Origin: Bacteroidota bacterium
Lineage (GTDB): Bacteria; Bacteroidota; Bacteroidia; Chitinophagales; Chitinophagaceae
DNA: 8,328 nucleotides
Direction of reading: 5' to 3'
Assembly (NCBI GenBank): GCA_023440945.1
Contig: JAEZRL010000501.1
Location: 1-8,328 of the forward strand
The notes beneath the pieces were generated by a model. That model made no database searches and was not told where the DNA came from. It saw only the letters and a list, made by a program, of their open reading frames with translations. Position 1 is the first letter of the stretch. The number at the start of each line of letters is the position of its first letter. The translations under genes were made by a program, and so were the position numbers. This document shows positions 1-6,185 of this stretch, in pieces.

Positions 1-1
1 G

Positions 2-70
2 TGTTACCCGGGCGTCACAGCAAAACCGGTAACAGGAAGTTATAGTGATAACTTTGTATTGATATTGTAA
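2..70 (+). CDS. 3' end of an unidentified protein (partial)
   Basis: The frame beginning at base 2 is open to the TAA at 68-70 and gives 22 residues ending GSYSDNFVLIL. The gene starts outside the window. The ending, with its tyrosine-serine-aspartate followed by alternating hydrophobic residues, looks like the last beta strand of a secreted beta-sandwich protein, for example a spore-coat-U type domain that often ends in TYSDTxxVTV-like strands. That resemblance is weak and rests on few residues. Nothing else can be said about function. Confidence 0.4.
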   Translation, partial: CYPGVTAKPVTGSYSDNFVLIL

Positions 71-269
71 TTTTATAAACAGGGTGAAGAAGGATACTTT
101 AGATCGAAAGTAGCGTTACGAAACACTATTGATAAAGGCGATGAAGAAATTATACAGGCAATAAGATTTTACGATAATCTTTATCTGGCAGCGAATACCG
201 AAAGATAGTGACGGTTTAAACAGAGCTCGTTTTTAGAAAGTTTAAAATGCAAGGTTTGAAAATCTTCGT
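71..269. other. intergenic stretch, no convincing gene
   Basis: No start codon opens a credible reading frame here. The plus frame shared with the partial gene at 2-70 stays open from 71 to the TAG at 206-208 (45 codons). Its residues are protein-like and rich in Glu, Lys and Asp, for example GEEGYFRSKVALRNTIDKG. It has no ATG, GTG or TTG start of its own, so it may be a gene remnant or chance. I see no tRNA or promoter that I would defend. Confidence 0.35.
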
Positions 270-295
270 GTATGCAGATCAGGAGATCTGCATAC
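270..295. repeat. perfect 11-bp inverted repeat with 4-base loop
   Basis: GTATGCAGATC at 270-280 is complementary to GATCTGCATAC at 285-295 around the loop AGGA. One further G-C pair (268/297) is possible across a mismatch or wobble. It lies 50 bases past the stop of the minus-strand HNH gene. It could end that transcript, but no clear T-run follows on either strand, so a REP-like palindrome or an RNA processing hairpin is equally possible. Confidence 0.6.
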
Positions 296-344
296 GCATA
301 GACGTAATCAGGGAGACTACGCCGGCACGGACAGGAGGGCTTCT

Positions 345-824
345 TTAGTCCTTCAAAATGCTTTTGAAATTAATGACATCTCTATTCATGTCTGTTATTA
401 TTTTATGGCAATCTTCACACACACTAACAAGTTCAAACAAAGGTTCATTTTTCCAATAACGATAAGATTTGTGATGAACCTGTGTTGCTTTTTTGTCCAG
501 GCATGATTGACAGAGGTAATTATCCCGTTTTAGTACAAGTTCTCTTCTTTTTCTCCAGTCATCTGTTTTTAAGTACTTATTATGTTCTTCTATAAACTGC
601 TTAAAAGACTTTTCTTTTTGAAACTCTTTTCGCTTTTTTTCATAACGTTCATATATGGTTCGCAGCTTCTCATAATTCAGTTCGTCAAAGGCTTTTGCTC
701 TTTCCATATCAGCGAATGGAAGAATCTGGTAATTTTCAACACTTTCTTTTTTGTAATACCTAGTCTCCAATCTGCCACAATTTGGGCACTGCTTTTTTAA
801 ATGGATGGAGCCGCCATTATTCAC
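345..824 (-). CDS. HNH endonuclease-like protein with N-terminal zinc knuckle
   Basis: The 159-residue product reads from a GTG at 824. The C-terminal 75 residues form an HNH nuclease domain. It has the typical lead-in YLKTDDWRKRRELVLKRD (84-101), the cysteine pair CQSC (105-108), the metal and catalytic histidines HH (117-118), an NEPL segment with Asn126, and CEDCH (136-140). HNH domains of this kind use a metal to cut DNA and the cysteines hold a structural zinc. Residues 13-16 (CPNC) look like half of a second zinc site. A charged, Lys/Glu-rich helical stretch joins the two parts (about 40-83). The GTG start is doubtful because the same frame continues upstream through one TAA to an ATG at 965, and the missing cysteines of the N-terminal zinc site lie there. 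It is the last gene of the minus-strand block containing a type IIG restriction enzyme, so a defence or mobile-element role is plausible but not shown. Confidence 0.75.
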   Translation of the reverse strand: MNNGGSIHLKKQCPNCGRLETRYYKKESVENYQILPFADMERAKAFDELNYEKLRTIYERYEKKRKEFQKEKSFKQFIEEHNKYLKTDDWRKRRELVLKRDNYLCQSCLDKKATQVHHKSYRYWKNEPLFELVSVCEDCHKIITDMNRDVINFKSILKD

Positions 825-965
825 ATACTTGACAAAATCCGGCTTATGACTTTGACAAGGAATAATATCTTATCTGATGAAGTCCCAGCATTCTGTGCAA
901 TAAATAACAAGTACGTTTTCAATCCGATGTTCTTTACAAGGCTTGTCGCAGTTAAGACAATTCAT
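825..965 (-). pseudogene. in-frame 5' extension of the HNH gene, cut by a TAA
   Basis: In the frame of the HNH gene an ATG at 965 opens 31 codons, starting MNCLNCDKPCKEHR and containing a later CTEC, before a TAA at 872-870. After the stop the frame continues without a break for 15 codons (DIIPCQSHKPDFVKY) into the GTG at 824. The cysteine pairs CLNC and CTEC, with the downstream CPNC, read as a zinc-ribbon-type N-terminus, so 965-345 is best seen as one gene of about 206 codons with a nonsense codon. Alternatives are a base-calling error, readthrough, or two separate small proteins. Confidence 0.6.
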
Positions 966-992
966 ATTTCGGGGTTGTTTTGATATATAGAA

Positions 993-1009
993 CCTCTAAC
1001 AAGCAGAGG
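993..1009. repeat. short hairpin between two minus-strand genes
   Basis: CCTCT (993-997) and AGAGG (1005-1009) can pair across a 7-base loop. It lies in the 66-base gap between the stop of the unknown protein at 1032 and the ATG at 965 of the HNH frame. The stem is short and only a broken T/A-rich stretch follows on the minus strand, so terminator function is weak. It could instead be a chance pairing. Confidence 0.25.
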
Positions 1010-1031
1010 ATAGCAGAAGGTTGAGCCTACT

Positions 1032-2546
1032 TTATGTTTTCTTACTCGAAATGCTAATAACGAGTTTAGCACCTTTGCCAGCAACCGGTTTTATTCGATA
1101 ACCTTTGGCATTTTGATTTAAAACTTTTACTAGCTTTTCTTTTAAATCCTTCTTTGCTTGTCCAATTTGTTGCCTCTTTGTGTTTTTTGATTCATGAAAC
1201 TCCAATAAAAATTGATCTGGTTTGCTCTTAATAACAATAGAATCAATATCCGTTACCTTCTTGTGTTCGGGCGGCTGCGTTTTATCGTAGATCTGTATTC
1301 TTGACAAACAAACAAAAACAAAACCTTCAAATTTTCTTTCCGCGGAGCTTTTTAGTTGAGACAACTCGTGAATTCTATCACCGTCATTTTCATTTTTTAT
1401 TGCTTGATTAATACGTGAACTTATTAGATCGATTTCAGGTTTTATTAGTTTAAACGAGAAAAAATCTCGATTCTTAATCTGTATATCGATGTCAAAAATA
1501 TAATTGTCTGCAATAAAATGTTTAAGAACCCACCACAGAAGGTTTCTAAAAGCCGGTATTATATATTGCGCTAATTCCGTGAATGTGCTCTCGTAAATTC
1601 CTTCTTCGAGTTTTTCCTTCATTTTTTTAAAATCATCTGTGTTAGGATACTTGGAGCTCATTTCCTCCAGCTTTGAAATTATCTGTAGAACATTGTTTTG
1701 ATTTTTTACAGTTTCTGCAATTTGATCTTGGAGAATCGAAGCTATATTGAAGACAAACCTTGGAAGAAGTGAATTACTGAAGTGTGATTTATCGAAATAG
1801 AAGTCGACTACCTTAATACCGGTTACTGGATTTAAATCAAGAGAGGCTTCCACGTGCGGACATTGTCGTTTAACAGTTTGGATATTTCTTAATTCAGCTG
1901 ATAAATTTGATTTTGCAGTAACATCGATGGGAAGTGTATAACGAGCAAAATGTTTGAGTTGGCAAAGATTTGGGTCAAACAAGCCGTTTATCAGAGCTTT
2001 TTGAATGACGGCTTCGTAGTCAAGTGCATTCGCCTTTACATCTTCTATTGCAGCCACCTCATAAAACCGTTGTCTTGTTTGAACGTTTCCTTTTAGATAA
2101 ACTTCATCATACAAGATCGATAATATAGGGTCTAAAACTTTGTTAACCGAAAGGCCCTGATACTTATTTTCGAAATAGTCAAAAGATAGTAACAGAGCGG
2201 TGATATCTATGTTTACAGGGGTGTGTGAATTGTAAGAATCTAATGAAACTATAGCTACTTTTCTAATTATCTTAAATACATATTTTAATTGTTCCAGCTT
2301 CAACTGGTTTACCTTAATCTCTAGCTCATTAGTGTCTAATAGAAGCAACTTTAAAATAGTAAGAAGGAGCCGCCGAACTTTTTTATTTCGTGTTTCCTTA
2401 TATATTCTTCTTATTGATAGAACATAGTGGAAGTCCTGGTATTGATACGAATCAATTATTGACAAGCAGTATTGTTTTAACTTTCTATCTGTTATTGGAG
2501 ACAGCAAATAAGTCTTAAATCCTTTTCTTTCGTTGCATAAATTCAT
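1032..2546 (-). CDS. unknown protein, 3' portion of a split gene; possible PD-(D/E)XK-like C-terminus
   Basis: The ATG at 2546 (or TTG at 2549) gives about 504 residues that I cannot assign to a named family. The frame is open further upstream to 2648 with very protein-like content (LVKSWFLLANFGHAKN then GDEKALM) but no good start codon. The annotated start is therefore probably internal to a longer gene whose 5' part is the reading frame ending at 2630. The first 200 residues are helical and Leu/Lys-rich. Around residues 434-455 (numbered from the TTG) the pattern DIDSIVI, then FLLEFHESKN, has acidic residues on one strand and E453-S-K455 on the next. This resembles the Asp...Glu-x-Lys core of PD-(D/E)XK nucleases, though the fit is imperfect. 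No membrane segment or signal peptide is visible. It sits downstream of a type IIG restriction enzyme in the same direction. Confidence 0.65.
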   Translation of the reverse strand: MNLCNERKGFKTYLLSPITDRKLKQYCLSIIDSYQYQDFHYVLSIRRIYKETRNKKVRRLLLTILKLLLLDTNELEIKVNQLKLEQLKYVFKIIRKVAIVSLDSYNSHTPVNIDITALLLSFDYFENKYQGLSVNKVLDPILSILYDEVYLKGNVQTRQRFYEVAAIEDVKANALDYEAVIQKALINGLFDPNLCQLKHFARYTLPIDVTAKSNLSAELRNIQTVKRQCPHVEASLDLNPVTGIKVVDFYFDKSHFSNSLLPRFVFNIASILQDQIAETVKNQNNVLQIISKLEEMSSKYPNTDDFKKMKEKLEEGIYESTFTELAQYIIPAFRNLLWWVLKHFIADNYIFDIDIQIKNRDFFSFKLIKPEIDLISSRINQAIKNENDGDRIHELSQLKSSAERKFEGFVFVCLSRIQIYDKTQPPEHKKVTDIDSIVIKSKPDQFLLEFHESKNTKRQQIGQAKKDLKEKLVKVLNQNAKGYRIKPVAGKGAKLVISISSKKT

Positions 2547-2629
2547 CAAAGCTTTTTCGTCTCCAATAGTATTTTTCGCATGTCCAAAATTTGCTAAGAG
2601 AAACCAGCTTTTTACAAGGGTGTTTCCTG

Positions 2630-2938
2630 CTATTCTATCCCATCTATTTTAATGGATCCTTGAGTATCTTTTCCTCCTTTATGAAAGTTGTCTAATATCT
2701 CCGCCAATAAACACTCTAAAAGCACATAATCGTAACGTGTATGTTTAACCCCTTCGATTGAATGTGCAATCAGTCCTAAGTGATTTATTGTTTTTTGCCG
2801 TTCGAATTCTTGACACCACTTGTATAAATGTATTACAACCGCTGAAATACTGTAAAAGCTAATTTTTGCTTTGCCAAGTATCGGCAAGCTAACAGAAATA
2901 ACTTCATTTGGGTATTTAGTATATTCCGGTTCGATCAT
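2630..2938 (-). CDS. 5' portion of the split gene; first half of a degenerate HD domain
   Basis: This 102-residue frame starts at an ATG 20 bases after the stop of the type IIG gene and ends at a TAG (2632-2630). The stretch ERQKTINHLGLI, then KHTRYDYVLLECLLAEIL (residues 46-82), follows the pattern of HD-superfamily dNTPase-like proteins: FQRLRxIxQLG, then HTRFEHSLG. The family's R-x-x-H is here R68-x-x-Y, so a metal ligand is missing. The second half of such a domain (LLHDIGH followed by a Glu) appears as LLANFGH and GDEKAL in the overlapping -1 frame just downstream, outside this reading frame. I therefore read it as the N-terminus of a protein of about 635 residues broken by a one-base lesion, not as a small protein in its own right. 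A separate small protein or programmed frameshifting cannot be excluded. Confidence 0.6.
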   Translation of the reverse strand: MIEPEYTKYPNEVISVSLPILGKAKISFYSISAVVIHLYKWCQEFERQKTINHLGLIAHSIEGVKHTRYDYVLLECLLAEILDNFHKGGKDTQGSIKIDGIE

Positions 2939-2958
2939 TTTAATTCTGTCACCATCTT

Positions 2959-5900
2959 TTATTTCCCCTCAACCAATTTAATCTCTTCCTCACTTAAACC
3001 ATAGAGTTGATACACCATGTTATCTATTTCTTTATCTGTATTATCGATAACCCTCTGCAGTTCACTTGCTTTTTGTTTTTCCGCTTCGAAATAATGAAGC
3101 CATTCATTTTGTTCCGCCAGAGAAAGTTTCACGCTTTGCTTTTCAAGTTCTTTTAAAAATTCTTTGAAAGAAAGCGAAAACCAATCCGAAAGCTTTTTGC
3201 TGATAGAGATACCTTGATACTTTGCAGTCAATAATTGCAATAAGCTTTGTTTAATTTGATGCAGTTCTTTGTTTTCGGAAAGGATAACATCTACTTTTTT
3301 AGCAAATAGCAATTGCTCCTCTTTTTCTATTCTCTTTATCGGGAATTCCTTACAATCTTTAATCAAAATCTTTTGAAACCGGTCCTTGTATTCTTCTAAG
3401 AATTTCTTTTTGTGATAAAAGGTTAAAAGTTTACTGTTTATTAGGGCTAATAAATATTCAACTAAAAAATCATTTTTGGGGATCAAATTGAAGGCATTTT
3501 GAGAGTTATACAACTCCTCATCAGTTAATGTGGCCCAAATCCTTTTTGACGACCAGTCAATAATTTGCTTTATCAATATTCGCTTACATGTAAAGAATCT
3601 CTTTTCTCTTGGTGCTCCAAGCCAATCACCATAACTGATCCACTCATCGCCATTCCAATGAAGATCATACCTTCTTACGTCATTTCCTGCTAAAAGCGGT
3701 TGATAAGTTTCGTCTTTTTTATAAGTTGCATGAAACACCCTGTTTGCTATTTGTTCTGCTGAATGTCCTCTGTATTTATCATAAGGGGTTATGCCAAGAC
3801 TAAAATCCGCACAACGTACCAACGGCGCTGTTTCCTGTTCACATTTCGAAAGGATGTTTTGGATGTTTTTGTTAACATTAATTCTGAAAACTTTGTCGCT
3901 ATCACTTATCCAATTAGATTGGAGAACAAACAAGTGGCTATTTGCCAGTTCAGAGTTAATCTCATTGATTCTATCAAAACCTTTATAAACTATCAACTCG
4001 ATGTTTGAATCATTATTTTTAGATAAGCTAAATGTAATTATGATTGTATCGACCTTTACTTCCCCTGCTCCGCCTCCAAAAGATTCATTAGGCAGACGAA
4101 CAATACTTTTTATTGAAGTTTGAACTAATAACTCTTTTCTTAACTCTTTATATGATTCTTGTGTTAGTAAGGCAGAGGGGACAATGAAAGAAAAATATCC
4201 GTCCTTTCTAATAATCATCAAACTTCTTTCGATGAAAACCGAGAAAAGATTAATCCGATTATTAGCTGTTCTGAAGTACTTGAAGATGTATTGATTGATA
4301 CTGCCTCTAAGCGCCTTGACATCAACATACGGCGGATTTCCAATTACTACATCAAAACCACCGTTTTCAAACACTTCTTTAAACTCATCCTTCCAATTAA
4401 ATGCTTTATCACCTGCAACAGTTTTATCATCGATTAGACTATTGCCGCATTTGATATTCCTGCTCAGGTTAGAAAGTTTTCTACCTTTTTGTGCAGTGCG
4501 TAACCACAGGGAAAGTTTTGCAATTTCAACAGCTTCTTCATTAATGTCCACGCCAAATAAATTATGCTCTAATATATCGTTTGGCGTCCACGGTAAGGTC
4601 ATACTATAACCAAGCAGGTTACTGGTTAGTTCATCCACATAATTATGCTCACTAATTAAAAATTCCAACGCAGCATTTAAAAATGCTCCGCTACCGCATG
4701 CAGGGTCGCAGATCGTGAGCTGCAAAAGCCAGTTGCGGTAGTCATCCAGCTTTTGTAATAAAGCTTTTTTGTCCCGCTTGCGTTTATCAGGTGCGTAGTC
4801 CTCCTCAACAATACCTATTTCACTTTTCTTTTCTTCGCATAGTGCACCAACTGTGTTTTCGACTATGTATTTGGTAATATAACGCGGCGTGTAAAACACG
4901 CCTTCTTTCTTCCGGCGCGTTTTAGTTTTGTCAATAGCAGCATTTTCAATCGTTGCCTGCAGTTCTTCAAGCTCATTAAGTGAATGTTCAAAAATGTGGC
5001 CGAGAATATTTACATCCACTTCGCTATTATAATCATAAGCACTCAGCTTCAGCACTCCATTCAACAACACATCGTCATCTATCTGCAAGTTGTCTAACAC
5101 TTCGTCAGGTTCAAACAAACCTCCATTATAGGCGAAGATGTCTTCGTCCTTATTGCCATTCAAAAGGTCATTAAAGTATAACCTAAAACGTTCATACAAA
5201 GTTTGTCTGCCACGAAGCTTGATGAACTGTTTCCACTCATTTGTAATCCGAATGATGAAATTGGGCGGTAGCAGCAAACGATCTTCCGCAAAAAGAATAA
5301 AGAGAAAACGATCAAGAAGCTTTTGTGTTTTTTTGAAAAGCTCAAGTTTGTCATATCGTGTATTAAGTGCAACGAGGTTTTGATAAAGAGCTTTTTTAAA
5401 AGAACTGTAATCGGCATATAACTTTTTAGTGATAACGTCTTCTTCCGCTACAGATTGTTGTTTTATCTGTAAGGGAACATTAGCAAGCAATTGTTCTTTT
5501 TCCAGGCAGAGATAAAGAACAGCAAAATCCGTTGGGGAAAGTTTGAATAGATTAAATTCAATGTGCTCGGTAGCATCCTGTATGTAAAACCTTAGCTTCT
5601 CAAAGTTGGAGGTGACAACATAAGTACATCCTTTTTGATTGTGTAAGTACCCAAAAGCCTGTGTTTCTATTTTAGTGAGATCTGTAGTATCAGTACCTTT
5701 TAATTCAATCACAGCCCTCACACCACCATCTTTCAATATTGCACCGTCAGCCTTCCTGCTGTTTCTTTCGTTTTTGTATTCTGTGGTTAGATTATAGTCG
5801 GGTTCGGGATTTAATGTATAACCAAAAACATCAACGAATAGTTCGCGAAGAAAGCCTTCCTGGTACTGTTCTTCCTTTGCATTTCGAATATTCTCTTGCT

Positions 5901-6009
5901 TTGTAGCATGATGAAAATTGCTTTGAAATATTTTCCATGCATTTGAAAACTTATCCTTATCAAGATCGTTTATATATTTCTTAAGTACAGAAGGTTGAAA
6001 TAGTGACAT
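2959..6009 (-). CDS. type IIG (Eco57I-like) restriction-modification protein, endonuclease and N6-adenine methyltransferase in one chain
   Basis: This 1016-residue protein joins cutting, methylating and target recognition in one polypeptide. The N-terminus has a PD-(D/E)XK-type nuclease signature: D88 in KADGAIL, then E102-L-K104 in AVIELKGT. A helical linker leads to GVFYTPRYITKYIVENT (370-386), a methyltransferase motif X region. DPACGSGAF (435-443) is the S-adenosylmethionine-binding motif I and GVDINEEAVEIAKLSLW (486-502) is motif II. GNPPY (557-561) is the catalytic motif IV of amino-group, typically N6-adenine, methyltransferases. The C-terminal third holds the target-recognition region, with PLLAGNDVRRYDL (771-783) typical of the TaqI/Eco57I specificity domain, and ends in a charged coiled-coil-like segment. 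The length fits type IIG enzymes and no lesion is visible, so both activities may be intact. It is the first gene of the minus-strand block and is divergent from xseA. A phage-defence role follows from the family. A PglX-like BREX methylase is less likely because of the N-terminal nuclease motif and the absence of BREX partners. Confidence 0.9.
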   Translation of the reverse strand: MSLFQPSVLKKYINDLDKDKFSNAWKIFQSNFHHATKQENIRNAKEEQYQEGFLRELFVDVFGYTLNPEPDYNLTTEYKNERNSRKADGAILKDGGVRAVIELKGTDTTDLTKIETQAFGYLHNQKGCTYVVTSNFEKLRFYIQDATEHIEFNLFKLSPTDFAVLYLCLEKEQLLANVPLQIKQQSVAEEDVITKKLYADYSSFKKALYQNLVALNTRYDKLELFKKTQKLLDRFLFILFAEDRLLLPPNFIIRITNEWKQFIKLRGRQTLYERFRLYFNDLLNGNKDEDIFAYNGGLFEPDEVLDNLQIDDDVLLNGVLKLSAYDYNSEVDVNILGHIFEHSLNELEELQATIENAAIDKTKTRRKKEGVFYTPRYITKYIVENTVGALCEEKKSEIGIVEEDYAPDKRKRDKKALLQKLDDYRNWLLQLTICDPACGSGAFLNAALEFLISEHNYVDELTSNLLGYSMTLPWTPNDILEHNLFGVDINEEAVEIAKLSLWLRTAQKGRKLSNLSRNIKCGNSLIDDKTVAGDKAFNWKDEFKEVFENGGFDVVIGNPPYVDVKALRGSINQYIFKYFRTANNRINLFSVFIERSLMIIRKDGYFSFIVPSALLTQESYKELRKELLVQTSIKSIVRLPNESFGGGAGEVKVDTIIITFSLSKNNDSNIELIVYKGFDRINEINSELANSHLFVLQSNWISDSDKVFRINVNKNIQNILSKCEQETAPLVRCADFSLGITPYDKYRGHSAEQIANRVFHATYKKDETYQPLLAGNDVRRYDLHWNGDEWISYGDWLGAPREKRFFTCKRILIKQIIDWSSKRIWATLTDEELYNSQNAFNLIPKNDFLVEYLLALINSKLLTFYHKKKFLEEYKDRFQKILIKDCKEFPIKRIEKEEQLLFAKKVDVILSENKELHQIKQSLLQLLTAKYQGISISKKLSDWFSLSFKEFLKELEKQSVKLSLAEQNEWLHYFEAEKQKASELQRVIDNTDKEIDNMVYQLYGLSEEEIKLVEGK

Positions 6010-6049
6010 GGCAATTAGTAAAGCTGCAATGTAATAAAAAGAAGAAATT

Positions 6050-6080
6050 TAAAGGTAGATCTTAATTTTTCGATCACACA
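6050..6080 (-). promoter_or_regulatory. candidate Bacteroidota-type promoter of the type IIG operon
   Basis: On the minus strand TACCTTTA (6057-6050) matches seven of eight positions of the Bacteroidota -7 element TAnnTTTG. It is preceded after 19 bases by TGTG (6080-6077), three of four positions of the -33 TTTG element. This places the transcript start roughly 35-40 bases before the ATG at 6009. The match is by eye and the region is AT-rich, so chance is possible. Confidence 0.45.
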
Positions 6081-6088
6081 GACTGTGT
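6076..6088. promoter_or_regulatory. 13-bp palindrome overlapping the -33 box, candidate operator
   Basis: ACACAG (6076-6081), a central A, then CTGTGT (6083-6088) form a perfect inverted repeat. It overlaps the candidate -33 element of the type IIG promoter and lies about 100 bases before xseA. The placement suits a dimeric repressor or controller site, as often found before restriction genes. No regulator gene is visible in the window. Confidence 0.35.
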
Positions 6089-6138
6089 TTAAGAAAATGC
6101 TATAGCCGAATAAAGCTTAGATATTTTTAAAAACCTGA

Positions 6139-6170
6139 TTTGCCTTATTTTACTTCTTTCAATAAAATTA
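6139..6170 (+). promoter_or_regulatory. weak candidate promoter of xseAB
   Basis: TTTG at 6139-6142 is followed after 20 bases by TAAAATTA (6163-6170), a partial match to TAnnTTTG. It would give a very short leader before the ATG at 6186. The region is so AT-rich that this is only a candidate. Confidence 0.25.
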
Positions 6171-6185
6171 ATTACCTTAACATTG

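Larger units (their letters stand above)
1032..2938 (-). pseudogene. reconstructed frameshifted gene: degenerate HD domain plus helical region plus possible nuclease-like tail
   Basis: Joining the two reading frames needs a -1 shift, meaning one added base, inside 2633-2648, the only stretch where both are open. Adding a G to the GGG run at 2641-2639 gives IDGDRIAGNTLVKSW and one product of about 635 residues. The HD motif halves lie on opposite sides of the break, in the order and spacing expected of a single domain. The catalytic His-Asp appears as Ala-Asn and the R-x-x-H as R-x-x-Y, so the domain is probably not a hydrolase even when intact; Gly-His and a later Glu are kept. The gene follows the type IIG enzyme by 20 bp and was probably co-transcribed with it. 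The function is unknown. Confidence 0.6.

Noticed and set aside
37..54. Seven-bp inverted repeat AAGTTAT / ATAACTT
   Set aside because: It lies inside the partial coding frame, is AT-rich and short, and has no T-run or partner site; chance is likely.
582..983. Plus-strand frames opposite the HNH gene and its extension
   Set aside because: They are antisense shadows of a gene with clear HNH motifs, with low-complexity Phe/Leu-rich translations.
2633..2648. Programmed -1 ribosomal frameshift joining the two reading frames
   Set aside because: No X-XXY-YYZ slippery heptamer in the upstream frame and no obvious downstream stimulatory hairpin were found; a lesion or sequencing error is simpler, though not proven.
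3763..5417. Several frames of 64-104 codons inside the type IIG gene on both strands
   Set aside because: All lie within the type IIG coding region, which has motifs along its whole length; their translations show no domain-like pattern.
2959..6009. PglX-type methylase of a BREX system
   Set aside because: The protein has its own N-terminal nuclease signature (D88, E102-x-K104), and no other BREX genes such as pglZ or brxC are present in the window.
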